A stretch of 64,000 nucleotides of DNA from Bullera alba (GCA_001600095.1 BCIX01000002.1:1488001-1552000); one strand, 5' to 3'. Positions 11,355-22,941 are shown, counted from the stretch's first letter. Numbers and translations are program-made. Notes: generated by a model from the sequence alone, not told the origin.

Positions 11355-12473
11355 ATGGCAACACTGACCTCTCACCACACTCTGCCTCCGTTCCCTGATG
11401 GCTTACAAACGGCGCCGCTGGCATCGGTCTCGCTGAGAAAGCTTCAAGATGGAGATGCCGCCGAGTCCAGCTCTTTCTTCCGGTCATGCAAGGATCTCGG
11501 CTTCTTCTACCTGGACATGCTGGGCTGTGACCTTGGAGAAACGATCGTCAAAGAGGCAGAGGAACTGAATCAGCTTCAGCAAGTGTTCTGGAAATTGCCC
11601 TACGAAGTGAAGGATATCTATGGGAGACCACACCTTGATCCCTTCTACGCCTATCGATACTCTGAGACCAGTAGAACGGATGAGAACGGGGTTCCGTACA
11701 GGAATGAGAATTACAATGTGAGTCAATAGGGTGCAAAGGTTCCTGTGCTGAAGCGGCACAATTAGCTGCGCAAAGATGATATACTCGGCCAATGCGAGCG
11801 TCTGGCTTGTCACCAGATGATACTCGACCACAACGACCTGTTTACAAGATACGTCAAACACTGCCGCTCGGCGGTGGATATACTCCTCGACACGCTCAAC
11901 GCTCAGCTACACCTCCCTCCTGGCACATTGGCAGATCTGCATCGCATCACAGAACGATCTGGCGATCATGTCCGTTTCACTCACAACGCCCCAAATGAGC
12001 CGTTCGACGAGGCGAGGGCACGGAAAGGTGAACACACGGATTTCGGCTCGATGACAATTTTATTCAACTGGCTAGGTGGTCTACAGATCCGGACTCCAGA
12101 GACAGATAGTTGGGTCTATGTCAAGCCAATCCCTGGGTCATGTGTGGTCAATCTGGGCGATGCTCTGGTCAAATTCACGGCTGGTCTACTTCGCTCAAAT
12201 GTTCACAGGGTGGTACCGCCGCCTGCAAAGCAGACGCATATACCGAGGACGTCGTTGGTGTTCTTCACCAGGCCCGAGGACAAGGTCATCCTGAAGAGGC
12301 TGAAAGGCGGTCTCATCGACGCTCAGCCACAAAGACCAGAAGACAACGACGAGATCACCAGCGCGGAATGGATATTCCAGAGGGGTACAGGTCAAAAGCC
12401 AGGTATTTACACTAGCAAAGGGTTTGAGGCGAGGTCTTTCGACCTCAACACGGGTCCAGGAATCAAGGCGTAG
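11355..12473 (+). CDS. 2-oxoglutarate/Fe(II)-dependent dioxygenase (isopenicillin N synthase-like)
   Basis: Two exons, 11355-11717 and 11766-12473, encode 356 aa, a normal length for this family. The N-terminal half matches the DIOX_N region (substrate entry, residues about 25-150). The C-terminal half carries the iron-binding facial triad: His211 and Asp213 in GEHTDFGSMT, and His268 in NVHRVV. A downstream R-x-S motif (PRTS) expected to bind 2-oxoglutarate is present. The protein should be a soluble oxygenase that hydroxylates, desaturates or cyclises a small molecule. The substrate cannot be told from sequence. The neighbours give no biosynthetic-cluster context. The ATG at 11355 is the first that keeps the family N-terminus; an upstream in-frame start at 11229 would only add leader-like sequence. 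Confidence 0.88.
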
Positions 12474-12616
12474 CTTCCGTTCGAGAGCAGGTATATCAAA
12501 AACTTGGTACTCGCCGGAAGTGTTGTACAGTCACTTATACTATACGACAGTCGACACTGAGCTGCATGTATTATTTAGGGCCTTCGGACAAAACAAAGGT
12601 CATCGTGAATTGGGCA

Positions 12617-13120
12617 CTACAAATTTCGCGATCTCATCGATTTCAAGACGGACGCAGGCCCTGGTAGCCCCTTTCTCGCCGCCGTACGCATCCACCCATC
12701 ACCGTCGTCTTCCTCTTCGTGCTGGTAAGATCCTACCTCAGGGTAGTTCTTAGCAACGTAGTCACACATTGCGGCGAGTGTCTCTTCTTCCATGATATCG
12801 TTGATAAACTTGGTGTAGGTCGGCTCGATCGTGTTCCACGCCGCGTGACTGGGTACGTGGAACGTCCTCACTTTCTTGTAGTCATGCTCTCCGCTAGACG
12901 TCGGCACATAGAACCCTAGGTCCACCGAGGAAGTCGACTTGAGCACCTTCGCAGTTGCTGCCGCTGTATCAGCGCTATTGTGCGTGGTGCAGCTGTGGTG
13001 ATGTCTCGTGGCATCGTTTGGCTGAAGCTCGAGAACACCGCCGGCGTCGGTGACGAGCGTGCTGCGTCGTGCCGAATTCATGTCCCAGCAACAAACCAGA
13101 TCGGAGCCCCAGCTCCGCAT
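12617..13120 (-). CDS. Orphan ORF, acidic C-terminal tail
   Basis: I do not recognise this gene. The minus-strand frame from ATG 13120 gives 167 aa with no intron. It has a His/Thr-rich middle and an ordered-looking block (VDLGFYVPTSSGEHDYKKV through TYTKFINDIMEEETLAAMC), then an acidic run (EEEDDGDG). The true 5' end is uncertain. Just upstream, the same frame reads RQAFSNPLYISD up to a GTGAGT donor, and a 42-nt intron ending AAG would join it to this ORF; no good start lies beyond it. An unrelated in-frame ATG at 13274 heads another short frame. The gene converges on the oxygenase gene, 143 bp away. It could be lineage-specific, truncated or decaying. Confidence 0.4.
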   Translation of the reverse strand: MRSWGSDLVCCWDMNSARRSTLVTDAGGVLELQPNDATRHHHSCTTHNSADTAAATAKVLKSTSSVDLGFYVPTSSGEHDYKKVRTFHVPSHAAWNTIEPTYTKFINDIMEEETLAAMCDYVAKNYPEVGSYQHEEEDDGDGWMRTAARKGLPGPASVLKSMRSRNL

Positions 13121-13769
13121 CTTCGTGAAGTGCTGTGCTCACTCCCAGGACGGACGACTCACGTCTGAAATGTAGAGTGGGTTGGAAAAAGCTTGTCGGG
13201 CAGCCAATCAAGCCATCCACCTCTATGGGAAGCGAAAGCGTTGTTTCGATTGTCTTCAGTAGTGCTTCTGACATATTGACCGTCTTAGCTGTCTTGGTGT
13301 ATGATTGTGATTATCAAACCAGCACCGTGCGGTAGAGTGTCGAAATGGGTGAAGAAACAGAAGCGTCAACCAATGGGGTGCTGTCACTTATACGGCGGTA
13401 CGCCACGAACACGCAACCTTTCATGATCCTTCGTCCTTTGATAAGACTTACGAGCAAGCACCCTTGTTGTAACATGCAACGCGTATGACGTCTGGGGTAC
13501 ACAATCTTGCTTTGATGGAAGCCTCCTCATCAGTGCGATCGTTGTCGGTTTTGCTCTAATGTGTTTCAGTATGCCATCTTCAGACAATTCAGCTCGTGTA
13601 ACGGTCTCTCTCGGTCAGTGAAGCGTTTCACTTGTACAATCATCTGCACGCTGAATCAGTCTGTTTCATCATCAATCGTACTTCAATCGGCGGTCTCGGT
13701 CACTCCTCAATCGCAAAAAGCCCATCGAGTCCGGCAATGGCAGGACTTACTGTATACTGGCCAAGATTC
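13121..13769. other. Spacer, possible undetected upstream exon
   Basis: This 649-bp stretch lies between two minus-strand orphan ORFs. It may contain the true 5' exon(s) of the 12617-13120 gene (see that entry) and its promoter. Nothing else is recognisable. Confidence 0.35.
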
Positions 13770-14429
13770 TCACCCCGTGTCAGTCCACTTAGCGTCACGG
13801 TTCTCACTATCCTCCGTCACTGCCCTCTTCGGGATCGTCCATTCACCGCACATTGAATGTACTTCGGCTTCGTCAAAGCCCTCCGACAGCCAAGTTTGAT
13901 AATCGTCCTCCACAAAAGCCCAGATGTCGTCCCCTTCAATGGTGTAACTGGCACCGACTTGCACAAACTCGCCATCTGGGTCGTAATACCCTTTCTTGAA
14001 AACGCGACAGCCCTTGAGCGACTCCATCGCTTGGCCAATAGTCTGCTGGAATCGGGCGGACGCGTGTGTCCTGACTTGACCAACGGTCAACTCTCTGATA
14101 CTCTCCTTCCTTGATTCGGGGCTGATAGGAGTATCATCTTCCAAATGCCCTTTAGTCGAAAGAAGCGATAGTCGAAAAGCAACGAGCTCCTGCTCGCAAC
14201 TGATCAGCGATCGTGTCTTGACTTCACCAAGGATCGTCTCGAAGATGACGACGGGTCGGAGTGGCTTGATTGAACAGGCAGACTGCCTCGGAGCGTCGGT
14301 ATCACCAGAGGTGTCGGTGGTTTTTGGATGGCAGTACACCTCGAGATCCAGGCTCTCCGGGTGCTCTTCCATGAGCTTGATCCAAGCATCCTGCAGATCG
14401 TCTGTAGTGACAGTCGTGGAGTATGGCAT
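13770..14429 (-). CDS. Orphan protein, 219 aa
   Basis: I do not recognise this gene. A continuous minus-strand frame from ATG 14429 encodes 219 residues. The frame is open further upstream but only with GTG, so the ATG is taken. The N-terminal part (DDLQDAWIKLMEEHPESLDL) is helical and acidic. The middle contains hydrophobic strands (PLRPVVIFETILGEVKTR). The C-terminal half carries a hydrophobic/aromatic block (DDIWAFVEDDYQTWLSEGF). There is no signal peptide, transmembrane span or known motif. Composition is that of a folded soluble protein rather than random sequence, which supports real coding. A further intron near the 3' end cannot be excluded, because a GGTGAG lies at the stop codon. 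Confidence 0.5.
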   Translation of the reverse strand: MPYSTTVTTDDLQDAWIKLMEEHPESLDLEVYCHPKTTDTSGDTDAPRQSACSIKPLRPVVIFETILGEVKTRSLISCEQELVAFRLSLLSTKGHLEDDTPISPESRKESIRELTVGQVRTHASARFQQTIGQAMESLKGCRVFKKGYYDPDGEFVQVGASYTIEGDDIWAFVEDDYQTWLSEGFDEAEVHSMCGEWTIPKRAVTEDSENRDAKWTDTG

Positions 14430-14714
14430 GTTTGTGGAGTGTCGAAACCTTATCGTATCAGCGTTTTCTGAACGTGGACTATCGCCACTTTGCCGACTTA
14501 TCGTTGTCAGTAGTACGGTGGGCTTCGCTTCGGCCGATAACACTCGTTGTCAAGGGAAGGATAGACTTGGATAAGCAGATATCGACCGAGAAGGCTACCC
14601 CGGTGCTTCTGCTCTTCGGGAATGGTGGTCGCTTGCGTATCAGCAGGATTTAGGTCTGCATGTTCTTGGGACATCCGCCACCGTGGTACACGTACCATTA
14701 TCCCGTCCTCGGCT

Positions 14715-17700
14715 CTACTCGCTCAATACCCAGCGGGTACCAATCCGCTTCTGCTTCATTCTCACTGGCGGCAGATCGACCCCTAGATCCGCAAAATGCG
14801 GTACCACAACCACCTCCCTCTCGCCCTGTCTGACCTCCTCCACCTTGGATTTGCTCTTGCTTGAGCTGATCTTCGGCACCTCCGCAGGCTTGGAGTACGT
14901 GCACATGCCCTTGCCGAGCGTGGACAGCCAGGACGGATTGATCTTTGTGATACACTTCATCCAGGTCTTCCCGCTGTTGACGTTTCTCGTAGTCTCGTGG
15001 TAGGTGAGGAACTCTGGAGGAGCTTTGTGGAACAGCGAGGAAGAAGGGTGGATGAAAATCTCCTCCTTGCCCAGTCCAATGGCTCGATAGGGGACACCTC
15101 GGGTGGACGAGAAGGTCGTGGTTTTCTTCAAGAAGACGTCTTGCCGCACGGCTATCCGATCTAGGGATGAAGCAGTCATGACTTGTCGCAGGACTTTCAT
15201 CTAATTGGGTTGGGATCAGCAGATGACCTAGGTCGGAACGAAAGTAAACCCACCTGATTATCTGTCGGAGGCGTGAGCTTTGAGGAGGGCATTTTCATGA
15301 TGTTGGCGATTTGATGACGCAGTTGCTGGATCTCCTGCATGGCCTACGCTTCAATTAGCATTTGGCACAAGCTCCAAGCCTGAGGCTTTTATCGCACCTT
15401 TGGCCTGAGGAAGTGTCTGGTGCAGAAGTCAAATGTCGGCTCATGCTCGTAAGCTCCCACTGCGGCAAGCATCTTGAACATGTCGCTGGTGCCATTTCCA
15501 AGGCCCATGAATTGCTGGCAAGACAGCATTAGCACCTGAGTTCATCTGGCGATGCCTGGTCCCTGGATGCACTCACAGCGTGAGCATTGAAGTACCTCTT
15601 CCTGAGGTCTTTCCTCTCTTCCTTCTTCCTAAGCTCTTCACTCCGTATACCCAGCAGCTCCGCCTTACGGCTGGCTCCGACTGTCTCATTCTCTTCGTCA
15701 TCCGCAGAGTCGTTTCCCTCGTCGATGCTGAGTTCGTGAAGGAAAGGATCTCCGACAGACAGACAAGCAACAATTGCGATCACGTACGCGAGGCATTCGT
15801 GTTGGTTTCCGATAACCAGCATCTTGGCAAATCGAGGCGTGACAGGATATCCGGCCATTGCCTTTCCTAGGTCGGTGATCCTGCCACCTTCGCTACCAAC
15901 AATCTGGGCGCCACCGACCATCCGGGTGATTGCTGCTTTCTCAAGTGCGCCCAAGTTCGTAAGTAGTCGTTCTGCTATCGACAGCTGTTGTCGATCTGGT
16001 GGAGTTGGGAAAGGGAAGTTGACGACCTGATCGATGTTCATTGACTTCATCTGCAGCACCACTCCTTCGATCGGCATTCGCATGATCTCCGGTTGGGCGA
16101 ATTTGGCAAAGTGGTCTTCGAAAAGGGCCGAGGAGTATAGCCTGTAACAATGTCCTGGGCCGGTACGACCAGCTCGACCAGCTCGCTGTGAGGCTGAAGC
16201 TTTGGATATCCATGAGACCTGGAAGGTCTGAACACCACTTGACGAATCATAGTGTCGTTCCTTCGAACGGCCAGAGTCGACAACGTATCGAACTCCCGGG
16301 ATGGTGAGTGAGGTTTCGGCAACATTTGTTGCGACAATGACCATCCGGTGTCCTTCTGGCGGAGAGTCGAAAACCTGCATTTGCTGCTCATTCGAGAGCA
16401 GAGAGTATAGCGGTAGGATTTGCATCGGTGCTGAGGAAGCGTCATACTCAGCAGCGATCACCTCGTTTGACGGGGACACTCACCATCTGAGGCTTCGTCG
16501 ATATCCAAGTCGTCGTCACCGTCATCGTCACTGTCTAAAGCTTCAGGATCGCTGACAGCGTCTCCATCGTCGACATCAGCAGCGAGGTCCTCATCATTAC
16601 CGAGATCGACATCTTCAGCCTCGACCTCTGTGACGTTGTCAGCGTGAGTCCGACACGTAAAGTATAACCAATCCACTCACGGTCGCCCGTCGAGGCAACG
16701 GATTGCACAATCGGTAAGGAGGCTTTGCCCTTCTTGGTATACTGCTTTCCATCCCCAGCTCCCTTTTTATTGCCATACTTGCTCTCCAGCTTTCTGCACA
16801 ACTGCTGGATCTCCGCCTGTCCAGTCAAGAACACCAGGATACCTCCGACGGGCAATCTTGCGTGTATTTTGCAGACCTTCTTGTATGCCTCTGTGACGTA
16901 GTCGCTCGTGGTCTTACGAGAAAAGTGGAGCGTCACTGGATGTTGTCGCGCCGGGATGTGTATCACTGGCGGAGGAGTGGGGAAGAGGGACCTGTTCTGT
17001 GCAAAGTCCTCAATACGGAGTGTGGCCGACATGATGACGATACGTAGTGGCCGGATCGTCGAAGATCCTTTGGTGTCGGTATCTCCGGCAGGCTTGTCCT
17101 GTGACTCCCTCCACTTGCTCTCTCGCAGTTTGGCTACCCTTGACAAAACACCGATCAAGACGTCGGTGTTGACGCCTCTCTCGTGCGCCTCGTCGACAAT
17201 GATGACACTGTACCGAGACAGAAGGAAGTCCGAGGCCAGTTCCCGTAATAGCACACCATCCGTCATGAACTTGATGCACGTCTCGGGTGATGTGCTAGAG
17301 GAGTATCGGATTTGATGGGCAACGACGGATGAGGCTGGCCCGAAGCCAAGTTCAGACTTGACTCGTGTGGCAAGTGACACTGCGGCTACTCTACGAGGCT
17401 GCGTGACGGCGATCATGCCAGGATCGTCTGAGACATAGTCAGCATGACAACCTCACTGTGTTATTGCGGAACTCACCTGATGTCTTGTACCCAAAGCCAG
17501 CTTCGTACAGCATTTGTGGCACCTGTGTCGTCTTTCCACTTCCAGTCTCTCCCGCAATGATGACGACCGGGTGCATCCGGATCGCCTCCACGATATTCTG
17601 CTCTTCTGCCAAAATAGGCAGGTCCATCCTCGACTCGGCGATGGATGGCCGGCGTCTGACAGTTGGAATCGCGTTTGAGCTGCTTGAGGCTTTCGTTGGT

Positions 17701-19244
17701 AAGTTGCCGGTGAGAAGTGATGTGGAAGGGATCTCAAACTTGCTGCCAAGAGGCCCGACGAATTCACCAGTCTTTGGTGCTCTGGCTGATGGAATCTTAG
17801 GTTTATTGTCGGTTGGAGGTGGTGGCGGAGATATTGACCGAGTCTGGTCCTCATTGTTGGGATCTCCCGGGCGACCCATCTGCTGTAAAGCCCAGTTCTT
17901 GAACCCTAGCGACCGTTTCTTCTTGGGTTGCGACTCTTCTTCTTGATCCTCGTCTTCGTTTCCGTCCTCACTGCTATCCTCAGCGCCCGAATCCGATTCA
18001 CTTTCACCGTCGTCGTCCTCTCCATTCTCATCATCATCCTCATCGTCACTGTCTTCCTCATCCTCCACCGAATTCTCCTCGTCGCTTTCGTCATCTGGCT
18101 GCGTTCGTAGCCTGCCAAGAGGCTGTTGAATGGTGTGTCAGCACACTTGTCCCATGCTTCGAAGAGAACTAGTTCACGAACCATTTTCTGCCTCCTCTGT
18201 ATGACTCTAGGCTGGACCACCTGCCCATCGGCAGACTTCTTCAACGCTCCGGCAAAAGCATTCTTCACTGCTGGCGCGGGGCCCTTGATATTGACCTCTT
18301 GGCTATCTCGCGCACTACCTGCAATGGCGATCGCTGGTGACGGTAAAGGACGTGCGGAAGCGATAGGCAGCTTGCGTGGCGGCGGACAGGCGCGAGGAGA
18401 TGAGGGTCCAGCTTCTACAATGTCGGACTGGTCGTTCTCGGATGCTGAGGAATCAAAGTCGGATGAAGAGTCGGAATCTGGCTGCGTGCTCAGCAAGTTC
18501 GGGTTCCAGCTAGCCTGGTTCTTCATCAGCCCACAAGTGCCACTTAGACAGGAGGGACGGCCTACCTTTTTGGACAGCTTTGAACGCTTCTTGCCCTTGT
18601 CGGTAGTCACTTGTGCCATGGGAGCTGGTGCGTCCTCCCTATCGATCTCGATAGCCACATCGACTGCTCGACCCTTCCCTCTCCCTTCGTAGACCTCGTC
18701 TCCACTTCCATCCGAGCTTTCCGCGTCTGCGGTCTTGCCCAAGCGGTGGATGCCTTTCCTAACAAGTCTGTCCTCCTTCTTGTCCATGCGCTCGGCGGCA
18801 CTCGAGGGCATAAACGGATTCTGTCCCAGGGTGGCCGTGCTAGCCAGTGCGGCAGATGTGCTAGCTGAGGGAGTGAGGGACGCTAGTAGCTTGAGGGTTT
18901 TGAGTCTTTCCTCCGTTTTCAACTTTTTGTTCTAGATAACCAAGTTTGGAACTCCAGTCAGCACTACTGGTTTGTTTGGTGGGGCGGACACTCACGATGT
19001 ACGAATCAAGCCTCTTCCTCTTCTTAGAGGACATCTTCCCTTTGCCTTCTCCTTCATATACCCCTTCATCCTCGCTCTGCTCTTGCATCACCTCATCCCG
19101 CTTGCCAGTTGGGATTGGCACTCCATCCTCGTCCACTACGACCGGAGCTTTCGGCTTTTTCTGCTTCCTCTTCTTGTGGGATCCGCCGGCGGTAGACCCT
19201 CTGGCTTTAGCGTTGTATCGTTCCCTCACTGGAGGACCGGCCAT
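14715..19244 (-). CDS. DHR1: DEAH-box RNA helicase, DHX37/Dhr1 (Ecm16) family
   Basis: This nucleolar ATPase releases U3 snoRNA from the small-subunit processome during 18S rRNA maturation. Ten exons (19244-18996, 18931-18566, 18514-18147, 18111-17477, 17427-16681, 16627-16484, 16430-15577, 15514-15398, 15343-15254, 15200-14715) encode 1351 aa, close to the budding-yeast length. The N-terminal ~470 residues are charged and disordered with long Asp/Glu and Lys/Arg runs. The helicase core has Walker A GETGSGKT (515-522), [12 protein letters not shown] (618-621), [15 protein letters not shown] and [12 protein letters not shown]. Typical HA2/OB-fold sequence follows to the C-terminus. A large acidic insertion sits between the two RecA domains, as in other DHX37 proteins. 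The 35-nt third intron is the least certain join. The family assignment is firm; the paralogue choice rests on the acidic insert and N-terminal layout. Confidence 0.9.
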
Positions 19245-19497
19245 CTTGCTGTTGAGTAACTGGCCTGATGCACGAGTAACAGTCGACCAACAGTCAACTT
19301 TGAGTCAACTCCTGCAGTATAGTCAAGCCCGGTAACATCAAGAGCGCCGAAATCTTCCAACCTCCACTTCGCGATCAGGCAAACAATTTGATCCCGCGTG
19401 CTGACCGACTCCATAAAATGCAACTCATACATGTGCTGGTATCGTACAGCTGCTTCTACCTTCCACTGGCTAGCTAGCTCATGCACATCCGGCAAGT

Positions 19498-20782
19498 CTA
19501 GCTGTCCACATCCATCTTCTCGCCTGGCGCTGCTGAATCGACGTTCGCACTTTGCTCTTTGCCGGCACCCGAGGTGTGTCTGATCTCCTCGCTGGTGACC
19601 AAGCTGCGAACCTCCTCCTTTGTCCAAGCTGTCGTGCCTCGTCTGAACTTGTAGTTGCGAGATTTGATACCTCGCTCGTTCTATTTTAGTCAGTATTTGC
19701 TCCTGCTGACGTTGACGGTAGGGTAACTGGAACTCACAGGAGTCTCGTAATTCCTCATCATCTCGGTCTTGTCCTTGGTGATCACCGCAACATCGACGTT
19801 GCTACCTGATCCCAAATCGTTGAACACACCACTCCTGATAGCTCGAGCAACTAGAGCCACAGCCTCTTCTCTCTAGAATAGGCGTTAGCCAGTGTCATTT
19901 GAACTAATTGCTTCATTCAAACATACCGTCATGTTCTCCTTGAAACTGCTCTCGAACACCGCCATCGCCGCTAGCGATCCAGATCCCATGGTAACATATG
20001 GCAGTTTATCCGTGGAACCGTGAGCGTGGATGGTGAACAAATGGGCACCGGTTGAGTCGACTCCTCCCAGAACCAGATGGGCACCCACGTGTCCCTGGTA
20101 TCTGAACAGATATTGCTTCAACATGGTCATAGCTGTGACCACTCTTGCCTGTCGTCCTTGGGAAAGCGAGTGCAGCTAGGGTCCGGTCAGCCATGATCAG
20201 ACTTTCCGGCGAATTGATGGGCTTACCTCGAGGTTGGAGGAAATGAGATTTGTAACGTATCTACCCAAAGATTAGCCTCACGCCATTTCCCAGTCGCCGC
20301 AGTGAGGTCAGTCGAGCTCACTCTGTGTCAGCGGCAGTACCGGCACCGCAACATCTCATGTTGGGCGTGAGGTAATGGATCTATACGATGTCTATCAGCA
20401 TAGAGGCTATTAAGGCAAGTGGTTCTTCACCTTTTCACAGTTCTTGTCTGCAACAATAGGTCCGCCTGTCGCTCTCGTGTCGGCGCCCAGACAGATACCC
20501 TCTGGTTCGCCAGTGTTACCTCCTCCGAACTTCAGGCCGACAATGGTAGTACCAGTAGATGTAGCTGTAGCAGAATGTCAGCCTGCCACTCGGCTGATTG
20601 AGGGGCCGAACGAAAGACAGAATAGTATGCCATGACGCTTCCGGAAGGGCAGACGTTGCAGCCAGAATCCAGTGCTCACCTTTGGGTAGACCACCTAGCT
20701 GCCTTCCGAGATGCTGGTTCCTCGCATAGTTGGAGAAGTCGAACCCGATGGACGGTCCCTCGATTGGGCTCTTGACGGACAT
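19498..20782 (-). CDS. PUP1: 20S proteasome subunit beta-2 (trypsin-like)
   Basis: This is the catalytic beta-2 subunit of the 20S core, responsible for trypsin-like cleavage. Seven exons (20782-20680, 20564-20431, 20380-20322, 20260-20227, 20175-19927, 19872-19738, 19680-19498) encode 298 aa. A 39-residue propeptide ends in Gly before the N-terminal nucleophile Thr (Thr40 of the precursor, STG|TTIVG). The core motifs [34 protein letters not shown] and [15 protein letters not shown] are intact. One oddity is about six extra residues, NTGEPE, in the turn right after the first strand. They cannot be spliced out as an intron. The C-terminal arm is longer than in yeast and ends MDVDS. The stop lies about 250 bp upstream of the DHR1 start on the same strand. 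Confidence 0.93.
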
Positions 20783-21182
20783 GGTGATCCGAGTTTCTGT
20801 ATTTGCGTGTGTTGATTCAAGTGTCCTGATGAACTTGGACTGGTGATGCTGCTGTAGGCGTCGGATACTGGAAGGACTAGGTATGTATAGCGCAAGGTGC
20901 AAGATGAGTCCTATCTACGGTTGATCTACGGTCAACCTCAGCGAGCGATGATGGACGCGCAAGCAAGCTCCCCCCGGATCTGTCATGACGTGGCAGCTAA
21001 TCTCACGGAATCAAATATATCGCACACCCGTGACGTTCACACGCGTCCAGCAAAGGCACACCGCAACGTCCACCTGGCCATCCCAACATTGGACATAGTG
21101 GTGGATCATCCTTGCACACTTGCTCTCAGCCTTCTCTCATTCCATCGCTGTCACCAGAGTCAGACAAATCCAACCGCCCACA
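20783..21182. other. Divergent promoter region
   Basis: This 400-bp region separates divergent PUP1 and the BAR-protein gene. I could not pick out a clear proteasome-associated control element. No RNA gene or repeat was seen. Confidence 0.5.
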
Positions 21183-22592
21183 ATGCAGTCCTGGAAAAAC
21201 TTCTCCGCTCAGCTCCCAGCTATGCCGGCTATGCCAGCTGTTGACATGTCCGCCATGTCCAAGAACCTGCGGAACACAGTGCAGGCTACCCGGTGAGTGA
21301 AGGAATCATTTGTTGGGCATGATACGGCTGGAGGGCGCACTAGTGGGGTGTTGTTACCCTTTCGTACACTCGCATCATTGCTGCGCCAGGAAGAGTGTGA
21401 TAGCCATCTCTCGCCCAAGGTCCACCTACTTGAAGATCAATCACTGATAGCGGTGCAGAGAGCGACTTGGAAACGTCGGCCCAGATGGAATCACAGAGCT
21501 CCCCGCCGAGTATAAGCAGCTGGAAGCTCGAGTCGATGCCCTCAGAGAGGTCCACCAGAAGATCCTTAAGATCACCAAAGTCCACGAGACTGAGTCTGTG
21601 AGTGTTGCTGGCCGGTAACACATAAGCGTCGAGCTGATGTTTTGCTGCAGTATGACTACCCCTCCGATGTCACTGAGAGCGTAGGGGAGATGGGCCAGCA
21701 AGCCGCCAGCGCATGGAGTACATTTGCCAACAAGAACTTGAAGGTGATTCAGGTCTAGCTCAATACTGTGGTAACTAGCTGAAACCTTCATACCAGAACA
21801 CCAACCTTCCTATCCCCATCCCCAACCCCTCCGCCCAACCGGCTCACCAGCCCAAGACTCTTGCCCACGCTCTGTCTCGAGCTGCCAAGTCTGGTGCTAC
21901 CGAGCTCGGTGATGGCGACAGACTGGGCACTGCCCTCGGTGTGTACGGTGCAGCCTTTGAGAAGGTCGGAGATGCTCGACTCGCCCAGGATAACCTCATC
22001 GCTGAGCGATTCGTCACTCCCTGGTCTGCGACTCTTACCACCTCTATCGGACTGGCCATGAAGGCCCGAGCAAGCGTCAAGACTGCTCGTCTTGAGCTGG
22101 ACTCTGCTCGAGCTGCGTGAGTTTAGCTCTTGCGCTCGGACTGATCATAGCTGATAACTGGCATTCTTTTAGGCTCAAATCCGCTGCCCCCACCAAACAG
22201 GAGCAGGCTAGGTTAGTGATCCACTCAGTGAGACTGCTTTGTCGGCTGACCTTCTCCCAGGCTGCATGTTGAGGAGGCCGAAGACAAACTCGTCCAGAAC
22301 ACCGAGACCGCCATCGGACTCATGAAGTCTGTCCTCGAGAACGTGAGTGTTGACAAGCGGAAGGAATTCAGTCGTGAAACTCATCGTTTCTCTCAGCCTG
22401 AGCCACTGCAAAACCTGTCGAATTTGGTCAAGGCGCAATTGATCTTCTTCTCCACCGCTGCTGAGACCTTGAGTGTAAGTCGGCTCTTGGCTAAGGTTCT
22501 GCGCACAGCTGATCTCTCTTCAGGGTATCCAAGGCGAGATCGAGGAGGCTGCTACTGCCGCTGAGGGCGAGTACCGAACTTCGAGGGGATAG
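21183..22592 (+). CDS. BAR-domain protein, Gvp36-like
   Basis: Eight exons (21183-21292, 21459-21597, 21651-21743, 21797-22116, 22173-22211, 22261-22342, 22397-22474, 22524-22592) encode 309 aa. The order of features matches fungal Gvp36-type BAR proteins. A short amphipathic N-terminus (MQSWKNFSAQLPAMPAMPA) is followed by LPAEYKQLEARVDALREVH and LKITKVHETESYDYP. Long helices then cover the rest, including VGDARLAQDNLIAERFVTPW. Such proteins dimerise into banana-shaped helical bundles that bind curved membranes of Golgi vesicles and endosomes. The assignment rests on the VDALREVHQ/YDYP blocks and the all-helical profile. The first intron (166 nt) is longer than the rest but no snoRNA boxes were found in it. 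The gene converges on Argonaute. Confidence 0.88.
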
Positions 22593-22941
22593 GCCTGCTC
22601 TCCGAGAAGGGTTGTGGCTGTATAGAGAAGACTTCTGCGAGTTAGGTGGATAACGTTCCGTGCTGTGAGATATATGGGTTTCTGATTTTCCGTGATGGAT
22701 AACGATGCGCAGGTCCAGTGTCTCGGTGCGGTCGTATGAGAATTCGGTGACAGCTGATCAACATGGTGTTAGATAAAGAATACATAAGGAGGCATAGCTG
22801 ATGTTACAGTGAATATCTGATGATACAGTGAATAGCTGATGACATATAGTGAACACGCGTAATGACAGTGAGTAAAGCTATTGATTCTTAATTCAGACAC
22901 TCGGTCTCAGATCGCTTGAGTCAGATCGATATCAGGCAGGA
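22593..22941. other. Convergent 3' spacer
   Basis: This 349-bp AT-richer spacer lies between the 3' ends of the BAR-protein and Argonaute genes. It holds the degenerate 19-bp repeat listed separately and nothing else recognisable. Confidence 0.5.
22798..22854. repeat. Degenerate 19-bp tandem repeat, three units
   Basis: Three successive units begin at 22798, 22817 and 22836, each close to CTGATGWTACAGTGAATAK. The third is more diverged. The array lies in the shared 3' region of two convergent genes and has no coding potential. Confidence 0.7.

Noticed and set aside
13016..13190. Resemblance of RQAFSNPLYISD...MRSWGSDL to an aminotransferase segment
   Set aside because: Only a few residues match in spacing and the downstream sequence does not continue the fold; too weak to name.
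14507..14714. Short minus-strand frame upstream of the orphan at 13.8-14.4 kb
   Set aside because: No splice signal joins it to the neighbouring ORF and its sequence is Arg/Pro-rich without conserved character.
21293..21458. Possible intronic snoRNA in the 166-nt BAR-gene intron
   Set aside because: A CTGA lies near the 3' end but no convincing C box or rRNA-complementary guide was found.
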